This document shows, piece by piece, positions 41,503 to 50,925 of a stretch of DNA of 64,000 nt (its first letter is position 1; every line of letters begins with the position of its first letter). The DNA lies in contig NZ_SGWZ01000007.1 of NCBI RefSeq assembly GCF_004216755.1, positions 62,001-126,000 on the forward strand, given 5' to 3'. The notes beneath the pieces were generated by a model, which saw nothing but the letters and a program-made list of their open reading frames with translations, made no database searches and had not been told where the DNA came from. The translations under genes were made by a program, and so were the position numbers. Source of the stretch: Kerstersia gyiorum (lineage in GTDB: Bacteria; Pseudomonadota; Gammaproteobacteria; Burkholderiales; Burkholderiaceae_B).

Positions 41503-44277
41503 ATGCGGTTCCGTGTCTCTCTCGTCAGTTTGCTGATACTGGCGGCCTATGCGCCAGAGGGCGTCAAGGCCCAGTCCGCCATGCCCGCTGCGGCGGCCAA
41601 TGCCGAACGTGATTTTGATATCCAGGCGGGTAGCCTGGATGACGCCCTGAGCCGTTTTGGTGCCAGGGCCGGCATCATGGTGCTGGCTGATACGCGCCTG
41701 ACCGCGGGGCGCAATAGCCCGGGGGTGCGCGGCCGCTACAGTGTCGACGTGGCTCTGGTCAGGTTGCTGTCCGGGACTGGCCTGCAAGCCTATCGTGCGG
41801 CGGACGGCGGCTATCGCCTGCGCTTGGCGCCATCGCCGGATGGCAGTGGCGTGTCGGAGCTGGAGGCGGTGGAAGTCCTGGGAAACGACCCCAAGCCGGC
41901 CGATGAGGTTTACCGCACGGCGGCCAGTGTGAATTACCTGTCACAGGACGATATCGAACGCTTTCGAGGCACCTCGGTCGGGGACATCTTCCAGGGCATT
42001 CCCGGTGTGCTGGTGGGCGAAAACCGCAATTCAGGCGGACTGGATATCAACATCCGCGGGATGCAGGGCCAGGGCCGGGTGCCGGTGCTGGTCGATGGCG
42101 CGCGCCAGGAAACCACGGTCTATCGCGGCTATTCCGGCGTGGCTTCGCGTTCCTATGTCGATCCTGACCTGATCGGCGGGATAGAAATCAGCAAGGGGCC
42201 GGTTGCTGGTGCCCTGGGTACCGGGGCGACTGGCGGGGTGGTGGCGATGCGCACCATCAATGCCAAGGACATCATCAAGAAAGAGGATGAAAACTGGGGC
42301 ATACGCGTGCGCGGCAGTACGTCCGGCAACAGCAGCGCAGCGCCCGCGGCGGGGACGGCGGGCGGCATGTTCAATGCCGGCACCTACCGGGTCAACTGCG
42401 ACCCCGCCGCCCTGTGCGGCGGGCAGTACAGCATGCCTGACACCTATCGCAATGACGAGAACTTCGACCGTCCCGGCACGCTCGATCCCTATAGCTATGC
42501 CTCCAGTGTCGCGGGCGCCTGGCGCAACGAAAAACTGGAGCTGGTGGCTGCCGTTTCCAAGCGCCGCCAGGGCACGTACTTTGCCGGCAAGCATGGCAAG
42601 GGGGCAGAGCCGGTCATCACCTTGACCGATCCGCCGCCCAGCATTTACTACGACACCGCTACGGTCACGAATGGCGGCACCACGCGCTTCTACACTGGGG
42701 AGCGTGTGCTCAACAGTAACAACGAAAGCAATTCACAGTTGCTGAAAGGCAAGCTGAAGTTGTCCGACGCTCAGGATATCGAACTGAGTTATCTGCGCTA
42801 CCACAGCGAATATGGCGAGCTGATGCCTTCGCAGCTGATGTGGTTCAACAAGATCTACCAGACGCAGAACAGCGAAGTGACGGCGCAGACTGCCACGCTC
42901 TCACATCACTGGCAGCCGGCGGATCAGTCCTGGCTGGATTTGCGCACCAAAGTCTGGATGACGCATACGGACAGCTTGAACCGCAACTACGCCTCGGAAG
43001 ACCAGGCCGAGGCCGGGGCCGAGTCCGGTGTTGCACCCGAACCCGAAACGTACCGGCGCATCGGGGTGGAACTGGGCAATACCTCGCAGTTCGAGGTATG
43101 GGGCGAACATACACTCAGCTACGGCGCCACCTTCCAGCACGAGAAAATCTCGACCGATCCGTCCATCGGGGCGCTGGATGACGCTGCAGGGCGCGAGGGC
43201 AACCGCAGGGAATACAGCCTGTATATGGACTGGCACTGGCAGCCTGCGCCTGAATGGCAGATCAATTACGGCTTGCGCTACCAGAATTCCCGCACCCGGG
43301 ATGGCAAGCTGAGTACCGATATGCGCTATGAGTGCGGCAAATGGGCCATGGATGCGCAGGGCGTGGAAAGCTGCCAGCAATATGTCGCAGTGCCGACGGA
43401 AATGTGCGATGGCGTAGCCTGCTCCTATCACTATAAAACCCGCAACAGCGGTACGGTGCCGGTGTACAGCATCAGCTGGGAGCCCTGGCTCAATGGCCTG
43501 CAGTTCTATGCGCGGCATGCCGAAGCGTTGCGTATGCCCAGCCTGTTCGAATCTACCCAGGGCTGGTCGGTACAGCCCGCGCCCGGCGTGCCGCTACGGC
43601 CGGAACATACCCGCAATCGTGAATTCGGCCTGAACCTGCTGACCAACGATGTGCTGCGCAGCAACGACAGGCTGGCATTCAAGGCGGCCTACTTTCGCAA
43701 CAAGACCAACGATTACCTGACACGCACTTCACCCAACGAGTGGGAAAACCTGCAGCAGGATTTCGTGATGCGCAATATCCGCAGCGTCAAGCTGCGCGGC
43801 TTCGAAGCCACCCTGGATTACGACGCCGGACGTGTCTACACACGCCTGAGCGGCACCCGCTACAACTTCATCGAAGTCTGCCACGAGGGCAGCTACCGTC
43901 GTGATGACTGCAATAACTATGGTGTCGCCGCGTCCTACTTCAACGACATGATTCCGCCGAAATGGCATGCCAGCGTACTGCTCGGCACACGCTGGCTGGA
44001 CGGCAAGCTGGACCTTGGCGCCCGATTGACCCTGATGGGCAAGCGCAACCCGACGCCGGCATTCAATGATGACACCAAGCGGGCCTTTAACTGGCCGACG
44101 CTTTGGCAAGACTACAAGGTCGTGGATATCTACGCCCGCTATCAGTACAGCGAGGCGGTGTCGGTGGATTTCAACATCGACAACCTGACCGACCGCTATT
44201 ACGTCGATCCGCTCAGCCTGGGCATGGTGCCGGCGCCTGGACGCACGGCCCGGCTGGGCCTGACGCTGAACTTCTGA
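41503..44277 (+). CDS. TonB-dependent receptor with STN signalling domain, heme-type
   Basis: 924 residues. Signal peptide, STN domain (about 35-105, FDIQAGSLDDALSRFGARAG), TonB box region and plug (about 125-260), 22-strand barrel to the C-terminal TARLGLTLNF. Architecture, ending (NLTDRYYVDPLSLGMVPAPG) and companion sigma/anti-sigma fit HasR-like heme or hemoprotein receptors, but the FRAP-like box reads LRMPSLFE, so the ligand is uncertain. Paired cysteines in several putative outer loops (CDPAALC, CGKW...CQQY, CDGVAC, CHEG...DDC) suggest disulfide-stabilised loops. The ATG at 41503 follows AGGA by 6 bp. A 100-bp gap follows fecR. Confidence 0.88.
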   Translation: MRFRVSLVSLLILAAYAPEGVKAQSAMPAAAANAERDFDIQAGSLDDALSRFGARAGIMVLADTRLTAGRNSPGVRGRYSVDVALVRLLSGTGLQAYRAADGGYRLRLAPSPDGSGVSELEAVEVLGNDPKPADEVYRTAASVNYLSQDDIERFRGTSVGDIFQGIPGVLVGENRNSGGLDINIRGMQGQGRVPVLVDGARQETTVYRGYSGVASRSYVDPDLIGGIEISKGPVAGALGTGATGGVVAMRTINAKDIIKKEDENWGIRVRGSTSGNSSAAPAAGTAGGMFNAGTYRVNCDPAALCGGQYSMPDTYRNDENFDRPGTLDPYSYASSVAGAWRNEKLELVAAVSKRRQGTYFAGKHGKGAEPVITLTDPPPSIYYDTATVTNGGTTRFYTGERVLNSNNESNSQLLKGKLKLSDAQDIELSYLRYHSEYGELMPSQLMWFNKIYQTQNSEVTAQTATLSHHWQPADQSWLDLRTKVWMTHTDSLNRNYASEDQAEAGAESGVAPEPETYRRIGVELGNTSQFEVWGEHTLSYGATFQHEKISTDPSIGALDDAAGREGNRREYSLYMDWHWQPAPEWQINYGLRYQNSRTRDGKLSTDMRYECGKWAMDAQGVESCQQYVAVPTEMCDGVACSYHYKTRNSGTVPVYSISWEPWLNGLQFYARHAEALRMPSLFESTQGWSVQPAPGVPLRPEHTRNREFGLNLLTNDVLRSNDRLAFKAAYFRNKTNDYLTRTSPNEWENLQQDFVMRNIRSVKLRGFEATLDYDAGRVYTRLSGTRYNFIEVCHEGSYRRDDCNNYGVAASYFNDMIPPKWHASVLLGTRWLDGKLDLGARLTLMGKRNPTPAFNDDTKRAFNWPTLWQDYKVVDIYARYQYSEAVSVDFNIDNLTDRYYVDPLSLGMVPAPGRTARLGLTLNF

Positions 44278-44435
44278 AACCTTTGCCGCCGACTGGATAC
44301 AGACGACAGCAACCTGATGGATGACCCCCGCCAGCAAGGGTAGGAAGAAGGCATGCCCGGCAACGGGCATGCGCGTGGACCTGGCTGTGCCGGGGCAATG
44401 AAATAACCGATTTTTTTGAACAGAAAGAGACCAGC

Positions 44436-46874
44436 ATGAAACTGAACAAGTACGTGATGTTGCTCGGCCTTCCCCTGATGTTGGCCGCGTGCGGCGGTGG
44501 CGGCGGAGATGGCGATAGCGGCGAGCGCCCGGTAACGAAAAGCCCGGTGGCCAATGCCGGGGTTGATCAGATAGTGCCGATGGGAACAGTTGTTCAGCTC
44601 GACGGTGGCGCGAGTGAGGCAGGTACCAACGGCAATGATTTGCGCTACATCTGGAGCCTGCCCGAGAAACCGATGGGCAGCAGCGCGGTCTATGCCGATG
44701 CGGGTATTGTGAACCCCAGCTTCCTGGCGGATCTGCCGGGCCGTTATACCGCGACGCTAACTGTCAACGACGGCGTGGTTGATAGCGCATCTGACAGCGT
44801 GACGATCACGGCGACGACCACGGTGCCGGTGGCGATCGCCGAGCCGGTGCAGGACGTGGCCCTGAGCGCTGAAGTCGTGCTCGACGGCAGCCAGAGCGTT
44901 GCGCCCAGCGATGGTGATGCCGGTGCGCTGGTGTATCGTTGGACGCTGTTGTCCAAGCCTTCGGGTTCCCAGGCCGAATTGACGGATGCGACGACGGCCA
45001 AGGCGCGTTTCCATGCGGATGTGGAAGGCGAATACCTGGCCTTGCTGATCGTCAACTACGGCGACCAGGTCAGCCAGCCGCGTGAAGTGCTGGTGCGTGC
45101 GGCGAAAGGGAATACTGCCCCGGTAGCAAATATCGAAGTGGTGTCAATTGGCGGCAAGCCGGTAGAACCCTTGACTGGCAAGAACAAAAAATATCAGGTC
45201 GAACGTGGCCAGGAAGTTGTGTTCAGCGGCAGCGGAAGCACGGACGCCGATGGGGATGAACTCAGCTATCGCTGGGGCGCAACAAGCTGGACCCAGGGAT
45301 CCGAGATTGCGAACAAGCTCAAAGGCAAGCAGGCCGAATTCCGCATGACGCCGGATGTCGCTGCTGGCGACTGGTCGGTCTCGCTGCAAGTCTTCGATGG
45401 CCAGCTCTACAACCAGGTTTCTGCCCTGCTGAATGTGGTCAAGCCCGAGGGGGCAGAGAATACGCCGCCGGTCGCAAGGCTGGATCCGGTCACGACGACC
45501 GAAACGTATGAGATGGAGTTGGGCCAACTCACCAATATCAGCGCGTTTTCATCCTACGATATTGATGGAGACTCGCTTTGGGGCAAGCACAAATTGCAGT
45601 TGCTGGACTATCCGGCAGGGTTTACGCCGCCAGATTGGTCCGCGCCCATCTGGAGCACGACACAGTTCACGCCCACGGAGTTGGGTGACTATCGCGTGCG
45701 CTTGATTTCCAATGATGGTCTGGCGGACAGCTTGCCGGTCGAAGCGGTCTATACCGCCAAACGTGGCGCCAATCACAAGCCGAAGGCAAGTGTCGTGGTG
45801 ACGGCTGCTACAGCCCTGATCAATCAGGATATCAAGTTCGGTTGCGGCGGCAGCGACCCGGATGGCGATGAACTGACATGCGAATGGGCCGTGGCTGATA
45901 CGCCAGACGGCAGCGCAGCGACGTTGCAGGTACTGAACGGCGGCAAAACGGCTAGCATGAAAGCCGATAAACCGGGGCGGTATGTCGTTGATCTGGTGGT
46001 GGTGGACAGCAAAGGCGCACGTAGCCAGGCCGCGTCTGGCAGCATCCATGTCAAGTCCGTCAACAACCCGCCGGTATATGCCGGACTCTATCATTACGCC
46101 TATGGCGAGTTCTCGATACTCTGGACGTCCATCGCCAACAAGCAGGTGGGCAGTCATTTGGGCACCGCGGCGCAACCTTATCTCGTCGGACAGCGCATCG
46201 ACCTGATGCCGATCAGCATGAGCGACCCCGATGGCGACAAGCTGTATCCGCTCTGGACCCTGATCGAGCAGCCGAAAGGCAGCGAACAGGTCGAGGCGGT
46301 GGATACCGAGAACTTGAGCTTCACGCCCCAGTATCCAGGCCGCTATGTTTACCAGTTCATTACCAGCGATGGCATCGTCAAGACCCAGCCCCAGCAGGTG
46401 GCGGTCGAGGTAGTGAAGGAAGAGGAGTATCCCGGCCTGCTGCTCAGGACGCATGGCGCCTATGATGACCCCGCCAATCTGTATCCCACCCGGGGGGGTG
46501 TGCAGCCGCAGCTGGGTTGGCCGCATGACTGGATGAATACCGTGGCCGTGAAGCAGGATCCGGCAGGCGGCGCGTCCTTGAGCAAGGCATGGAATGCAGG
46601 TGTCCTGTTCAGCATGACGGCCCATGACAAGGATTACACCGTGTCGGATATGCGAGTGCAGGCCGATGGCGATCGTCCGGAATTGCCGAGCTTTGTTGGA
46701 TTGACGAATGGCCAGAAGATCAAGCGCGGGGAAACTGTCTACTTCCTCGTCTATGACCCGCGCCAGGCATCCAATGGAACCCTGGACCCCGGAACGGAGA
46801 TCGAATGGTTCTTCCGCATTGCCGAAAAACCTGAACAAACCTTCCGATATCGCCAGCGTTATCAGTTGTATTGA
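44436..46874 (+). CDS. Large PKD-domain lipoprotein next to the TonB receptor
   Basis: 812 residues. Lipobox LAAC (Cys19) followed by a Gly/Asp-rich tether, then about five immunoglobulin-like PKD/REJ-type repeats (LDGGASEAG, LDGSQSV, FSGSGSTDADGDELSYRW, CGGSDPDGDELTCEW, ISMSDPDGDKLYPLW) with the Ca-binding style DxDGD motifs. The last 150 residues form a distinct domain of unknown type. It follows the receptor by 158 bp on the same strand, so a shared role at the surface, such as substrate capture for the receptor, is plausible but unproven. A seven-G run lies at 46492-46498 inside the gene. Confidence 0.82.
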   Translation: MKLNKYVMLLGLPLMLAACGGGGGDGDSGERPVTKSPVANAGVDQIVPMGTVVQLDGGASEAGTNGNDLRYIWSLPEKPMGSSAVYADAGIVNPSFLADLPGRYTATLTVNDGVVDSASDSVTITATTTVPVAIAEPVQDVALSAEVVLDGSQSVAPSDGDAGALVYRWTLLSKPSGSQAELTDATTAKARFHADVEGEYLALLIVNYGDQVSQPREVLVRAAKGNTAPVANIEVVSIGGKPVEPLTGKNKKYQVERGQEVVFSGSGSTDADGDELSYRWGATSWTQGSEIANKLKGKQAEFRMTPDVAAGDWSVSLQVFDGQLYNQVSALLNVVKPEGAENTPPVARLDPVTTTETYEMELGQLTNISAFSSYDIDGDSLWGKHKLQLLDYPAGFTPPDWSAPIWSTTQFTPTELGDYRVRLISNDGLADSLPVEAVYTAKRGANHKPKASVVVTAATALINQDIKFGCGGSDPDGDELTCEWAVADTPDGSAATLQVLNGGKTASMKADKPGRYVVDLVVVDSKGARSQAASGSIHVKSVNNPPVYAGLYHYAYGEFSILWTSIANKQVGSHLGTAAQPYLVGQRIDLMPISMSDPDGDKLYPLWTLIEQPKGSEQVEAVDTENLSFTPQYPGRYVYQFITSDGIVKTQPQQVAVEVVKEEEYPGLLLRTHGAYDDPANLYPTRGGVQPQLGWPHDWMNTVAVKQDPAGGASLSKAWNAGVLFSMTAHDKDYTVSDMRVQADGDRPELPSFVGLTNGQKIKRGETVYFLVYDPRQASNGTLDPGTEIEWFFRIAEKPEQTFRYRQRYQLY

Positions 46875-46922
46875 TACGGCAGTGTTTCTCCTGGCCCTGA
46901 AGTGAGGGCCATGGGGACACGC

Positions 46923-46962
46923 AGAAAAGGCCGGTGTGAAGCGATTCACACCGGCCTTCTTC
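46923..46962. terminator. Strong terminator after the PKD lipoprotein gene
   Basis: A 14-bp perfect stem (46927-46940 with 46945-46958, loop 46941-46944), flanked by A and T residues. It ends the FecI-receptor-lipoprotein unit on the plus strand and may serve the minus-strand operon as well. Confidence 0.8.
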
Positions 46963-47001
46963 AATGCAGGCTTGACGGCAAGGGCTGGCGTTCAGACAGG
47001 C

Positions 47002-47010
47002 GGGGGGGGG
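47002..47010. repeat. Nine-base poly-G tract
   Basis: Nine G in a row between the PKD lipoprotein terminator and the 53-codon gene. It is non-coding as annotated. Confidence 0.85.
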
Positions 47011-47064
47011 CGGGCAATCATTGCCCGGTTGCAGCCCGGGCGTACGCGGTTGGCCCGCCTGTCT

Positions 47065-47226
47065 TCAGAATGCCGAGCAGTGCCCGCCGGTCGGCGCCTG
47101 GCCAGACCCCAATGCAATGATGGCTGGTTCCTTGCGCAGGTTGATGGGGGCGGAAGCTGACCAGTCCCAGGCCAGGAAGGCCACCAGGACGATCCAGAAA
47201 AGCGTAATGGAAAATTTGCGCTGCAT
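47065..47226 (-). CDS. Small membrane or exported protein, 53 residues, in the thiosulfate operon
   Basis: ATG at 47226 with AAGGA about ten bases upstream. It starts 12 bp after the TsuA-like gene stop on the same strand, so it is very likely co-transcribed. The sequence begins with a basic residue pair and one hydrophobic helix (ITLFWIVLVAFLAW), followed by a short polar part with the ending GGHCSAF. The lone Cys near the C-terminus may matter for a sulfur carrier role, but this is only inference. I recognise no family. It is too short to have been picked up by length cut-offs. Confidence 0.65.
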   Translation of the reverse strand: MQRKFSITLFWIVLVAFLAWDWSASAPINLRKEPAIIALGSGQAPTGGHCSAF

Positions 47227-47238
47227 GATGATCTGTCC

Positions 47239-48324
47239 TTAGAAACCGTAGCGGCGGCGCAGGCGCACGCCGAGGATGGAGCCGCCGAAGGCCAGCACGA
47301 TCCAGATCCAGCCATGCACGCTGCCCGTACTGATGCCACTGACCATGGCGCCCACGTTGCAGCCGAACGCCAGTCGCGAGCTGTAGCCCAGCAGGAACCC
47401 GGCGATCAGGCCGATGACCCACTGCTTGCCGGTCAGGGCTTTGCCTGCGCCTGCCTTGCTGGCAGAAATCCACAGGGCGCCGGCCAGGATACCCAGGTTG
47501 GTGATGGTGGTCACATCCAGCAGGACATTCTGCGATAGCGTATGGAAGTTGCCGGGTTGGCTCCAGAACGGGTTGGCGGCAGGATCGAACAGGCCCAGCG
47601 ACGTGAAAATCTTTGCGCCCCACAGGCCGAAACCATAGACCACGCCCCAGGGCTGGCCGGCGATGACCAGGTTCAGGACGGCCAGTAAGGCCAGGCCGAT
47701 GCCGGCAATCACCAGCTTGCGATCCAGCCAGCGCGAACGGCGTTCGCCGCGCTTGCCCCATGCCAGGGCCAGCGCGCCAACCAGTGCCAGGCCGACGAAG
47801 GTCAGCAGCAAGGCCTTGCCGGGGCCGTAGGTGTTGACCAGCCCGATCGGCTGGACGGCACCCAGTGATACCCATTGCTCCAGTTGGGCCGATCCCAGGA
47901 AGCTGCCCAGCGTGAACAACGGCAGGATGGCCATGTTCAGCGGAACGCCCATGCCTGCCTTGTAGAGCGTACCTGAACCGCAGCCGTCGGCAATCTGCAT
48001 GCAGGCGCCGAAGACGAAGGCGCCGATCAGCAGGCTGAAGCTAGGGGGGCCCAGGGCAGCCATCAGGTCGGTGGGGAAGGCGGCCAGCAGAGGGATGGAG
48101 ATGGCCGCCGCGACGGCCAGCAGGATCAATTGGGCGCACACGCCGGTAGCGTCGCGGTTTTCGATCAGTTTGCGCCAGCCGGTCGTAAAACCGAAGCGGG
48201 CGCCGGCCAGAATGCCGCCCATGCCCAGACCGACCAGGAATAGCAGGGCTTGGCGCAGCGAAACGAACCAGGCCAGCGCCACGAAGGCAGCGGCGATGGC
48301 GATGGAGAGTGGAAGGCGTGACAT
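47239..48324 (-). CDS. tsuA: YeeE/YedE (TsuA) family thiosulfate transporter
   Basis: 361 residues, about ten hydrophobic segments. The family's Cys motifs are present: DGCGSGTLYKAG with Cys115 and AFGCNVGAMVSG with Cys322, which in TsuA line the thiosulfate relay through the membrane. The ATG at 48324 marks the start of homology; the region before it is not coding. Between the rhodanese gene and the 53-residue ORF, so part of a sulfur-uptake operon. Selenium-related YedE relatives are an alternative. Confidence 0.88.
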   Translation of the reverse strand: MSRLPLSIAIAAAFVALAWFVSLRQALLFLVGLGMGGILAGARFGFTTGWRKLIENRDATGVCAQLILLAVAAAISIPLLAAFPTDLMAALGPPSFSLLIGAFVFGACMQIADGCGSGTLYKAGMGVPLNMAILPLFTLGSFLGSAQLEQWVSLGAVQPIGLVNTYGPGKALLLTFVGLALVGALALAWGKRGERRSRWLDRKLVIAGIGLALLAVLNLVIAGQPWGVVYGFGLWGAKIFTSLGLFDPAANPFWSQPGNFHTLSQNVLLDVTTITNLGILAGALWISASKAGAGKALTGKQWVIGLIAGFLLGYSSRLAFGCNVGAMVSGISTGSVHGWIWIVLAFGGSILGVRLRRRYGF

Positions 48325-48413
48325 ATCAGGAGAAGGGCGAAGGAAAGGCAAAGGGCCGGTGGCGGCCGGAAACCGGCGCATTCGTCCGGCTTCGGCGCGC
48401 CGCCGGGAAAGCA

Positions 48414-49367
48414 TCAGTTGAACAGGCTCTTGATCTTGTTGCCGATCTGGCTGCCGCGCCCCGGTTCGTTGTCCATGGGCAGGGGAGCATCGGCATTGGT
48501 CCAGTCTGCCAGTGATTCCGGATACATGCGCACATTCGGCAGACCTGCCAGTTCGGACAGCGCGAACCAGTCCGTGGCGGCCCAATGCCCGGTGTTGCAG
48601 AAAGCGATGGTGTCGTCGGCCACTTCAGGGAAATGCTGGCGGGCGATTTCGCGGGCCTGTTCGGCGCCGACGATGCGGGTGGTGCCAGGTTCGAACCAGA
48701 CGCTGTGTTCAAGATTGACCGCGCCGTGGATGGTCCCCGGCGTCGAGGCGGTGGGCGCCTTCACCTGGCCCAGGAAGAAATTCTTCGGACGTGCGTCGAC
48801 CAGGCGTGCCTCAGGGTTGCCTATCTGTGCCTGCACGTCGTCCTGGGTGGCCAGGATCGCGGTATTGAGCACAGGCTCATACTGGCTGGCAGCGACGCTG
48901 GCTGCAGCCTGTTCCTGGGGCAAGCCGGCGTCCTGCCATGCATGCATGCCGCCGTTGAGCACAGACAGGTTTTCCAGGCCCAGATACTTGAGGGTCCAGT
49001 AGACTCGGGCGGCGGCGCCAAAGTCGGTGATGTCCGCGCCGCTGGAGACCACGATGGCATGGCTGCCCTGGTCCAGGCCCAGCTGGCGCAGTTGTTCTGC
49101 CAGGCGGGTCAGCGGCGGCAGCTGGCCGGGGCTATTGGCCGGACCACGCCAGGAGCCATAGGGGGCGGACAGGGCGCCGGGCACATGGCCCGCCTGGTAT
49201 TGCTCGGGCGGGCGGATGTCGATAATGCGGGTTTCCGGCGCTGTGCGCAGCTCATTGAGCGCGGCCGGGTCCAGGACGGGCTGGCTGGCGGCTGCCTGCA
49301 GGCTGCAGGCAGCCATGAAGAGGGCAGCGCCGCCTTTCAGGACGGTAGTGAGAATGGCGTGTTTCAT
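48414..49367 (-). CDS. Exported tandem-rhodanese sulfurtransferase
   Basis: 317 residues. Signal peptide with possible lipobox (MAAC), then two rhodanese domains. The first (about 35-150) has no active Cys (VSSGADITD at the loop). The second (about 175-300) has the active loop FCNTGHWAATDW with Cys257. It is predicted to act in the periplasm and pass sulfane sulfur from thiosulfate to a receiver. First gene of the operon with tsuA, 89 bp upstream of it. Confidence 0.87.
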   Translation of the reverse strand: MKHAILTTVLKGGAALFMAACSLQAAASQPVLDPAALNELRTAPETRIIDIRPPEQYQAGHVPGALSAPYGSWRGPANSPGQLPPLTRLAEQLRQLGLDQGSHAIVVSSGADITDFGAAARVYWTLKYLGLENLSVLNGGMHAWQDAGLPQEQAAASVAASQYEPVLNTAILATQDDVQAQIGNPEARLVDARPKNFFLGQVKAPTASTPGTIHGAVNLEHSVWFEPGTTRIVGAEQAREIARQHFPEVADDTIAFCNTGHWAATDWFALSELAGLPNVRMYPESLADWTNADAPLPMDNEPGRGSQIGNKIKSLFN

Positions 49368-49713
49368 GAATTTTTCCGGGGAATCGCTGCCAGTTTATAT
49401 GTGTATGTGTTCGTATAAGCTGATCCGTTTATTCCTTTTTGTGATAAGAAAATCAGGAGAAGAAATAAGCGCGGCGGGGCAGCGGCCCATGAATGGCGCG
49501 AGATGCCAGGGTGGGCCTGCCTGGCAGGCCACGGCAAGAGCCGTTGGCGTGGCTGGCCTGGACGGCGGGCACCCTTCGGTCATCCGGGGCGCGTGTGGTG
49601 TGGATGCAGCAATGTCCATGCATGGAGCATAGGCATCTCCCGGCCTGGCCTGGGCAGGCGATACAGTGGCGGGCTGAAGATACTGATGCCGGTAGCGGCG
49701 AGAGCGGGGAGAC
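49368..49713. other. Divergent intergenic region, 346 bp
   Basis: Between the rhodanese gene (minus) and the DMT exporter (plus). It must hold both promoters, but no clear -35/-10 pair or operator stands out. Short frames here have no domain. Confidence 0.45.
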
Positions 49714-50619
49714 ATGAAGGCGGACAGCTGGGCGAGGTTATTGCTGCTGGCGGCAGTGTGGGGCGGCAGCTTCATGTTCCTGCGGATCAGTACGCCGGTC
49801 ATGGGCGTCATGCCTACGGTGTTCGGGCGGGTCTTTATTGCGGCCATCGGCCTGTACGCGCTGCTCAGGATGGCGCGCATCAAACTGGATTTCGATGGCC
49901 GCCTGGTACCGGCGCTGTTGCTGGGCGTGATCGGTTCCGGCATTCCCTTCCTCTGCTACACCATCGCCTCGTTGTTCATTCCAGCCGGCTACAGTGCCAT
50001 CCTGAATGCCAATACGCCCCTGATGAGCGTGCTGGTGGGGGCCTGTTTTTTCGGCGAATCCGTCAGCCTGAGCAAGGTTTTCGGTATCTTTGCCGGGCTG
50101 GCCGGGGTCTGGGTGTTGATGCAAAGCGGGCCGGTCGCGCTGGACTGGCAGGTCATGGTCGGCATGCTGTCCTGTCTGGTGTCCACGGTTTGCTATGGCA
50201 CGGTAGGGTACCTGACGCGGCTTTGGATCACGCGCCGGGGCGGCATGGATAACCGCCTGCTGGCGTTCGGCAGCCAGTTGGGCGCAACAATCTTCCTGCT
50301 GCCCATGCTGCTGGTGTCGTTGTTGCTGCACCCGGAGCAGGGCAGCAATATGCTGAATGCCGGGGCCAAGGCCTGGCTCGCGCTGATTGCCCTGGGTTTT
50401 GTCTGTACCTCGTTGGCCTACATTCTGTTCTTTCGCCTGCTGGCGGAAGTGGGGCCGGTACGCACGACCACCGTCACGTTCCTGATTCCCCTGTTCGGCG
50501 TGCTGTGGGGCTATCTGTTCCTCGACGAGCAATTGTCCCTGGCGCACCTGGGCGGTGGCGGGCTGATTGCGCTGGCCCTGTTGCTGGTGACGACGCAGTT
50601 CCGCCGCAGGCCGACCTGA
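49714..50619 (+). CDS. EamA/DMT family transporter
   Basis: 301 residues, ten predicted helices in two EamA halves (VWGGSFMFLRISTPVMG, then ILNANTPLMSVLVGACFFGE; second half with VTFLIPLFGVLWGYLFLDE). Such proteins export amino acids or other metabolites. GGGGAG lies before the ATG. Not obviously linked to either neighbour. Substrate unknown. Confidence 0.9.
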   Translation: MKADSWARLLLLAAVWGGSFMFLRISTPVMGVMPTVFGRVFIAAIGLYALLRMARIKLDFDGRLVPALLLGVIGSGIPFLCYTIASLFIPAGYSAILNANTPLMSVLVGACFFGESVSLSKVFGIFAGLAGVWVLMQSGPVALDWQVMVGMLSCLVSTVCYGTVGYLTRLWITRRGGMDNRLLAFGSQLGATIFLLPMLLVSLLLHPEQGSNMLNAGAKAWLALIALGFVCTSLAYILFFRLLAEVGPVRTTTVTFLIPLFGVLWGYLFLDEQLSLAHLGGGGLIALALLLVTTQFRRRPT

Positions 50620-50661
50620 TGCATGACGGAAAAGGGCATCCGGGGCGGGGGCCGGAAAGCC

Positions 50662-50692
50662 TTGCGCAGATAAAATGAAACTCTGTTAGAAT
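50662..50692 (+). promoter_or_regulatory. Promoter of the SRP RNA gene
   Basis: TAGAAT at 50687-50692 is a good -10 seven bases before the RNA. The best -35, TTGCGC at 50662-50667, leaves a long 19-bp spacer. Confidence 0.5.
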
Positions 50693-50699
50693 TCGGCTT

Positions 50700-50794
50700 G
50701 GCGGGCCCCTCCGCATGGTTCGGCGGCGAATCTGGTCAGGTCGGGAACGAAGCAGCCATAGTCGTGCAGAATCAGTGCCGGAGTCAGGCTCGCC
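50700..50794 (+). ncRNA. ffs: 4.5S signal recognition particle RNA
   Basis: About 95 nt folding into a long hairpin: the 5' GGCGGGCC pairs with the 3' GGCTCGCC, and the apical domain has the conserved GGTCAGGTCGGGAACGAAGC with the tetraloop and asymmetric loop bound by Ffh. It lies directly upstream of dnaX, its usual place in proteobacteria. Ends are good to a few bases. Confidence 0.92.
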
Positions 50795-50805
50795 TTTTGA
50801 ATTTC

Positions 50806-50841
50806 AACAAGCCCGGTGGCGTTAGCGCTACCGGGCTTGTT
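50806..50841 (+). terminator. Terminator of ffs
   Basis: Hairpin with arms AACAAGCCCGGT (50806-50817) and ACCGGGCTTGTT (50830-50841), 12 bases after the RNA 3' end. Confidence 0.75.
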
Positions 50842-50925
50842 CGTTTCCGTCCCATGCAGGATAAGCGGCCGGATAATCTGGCAATGTGATCTTGCGCATG
50901 TGCCAACAGGCTCTACAATCGCGCA

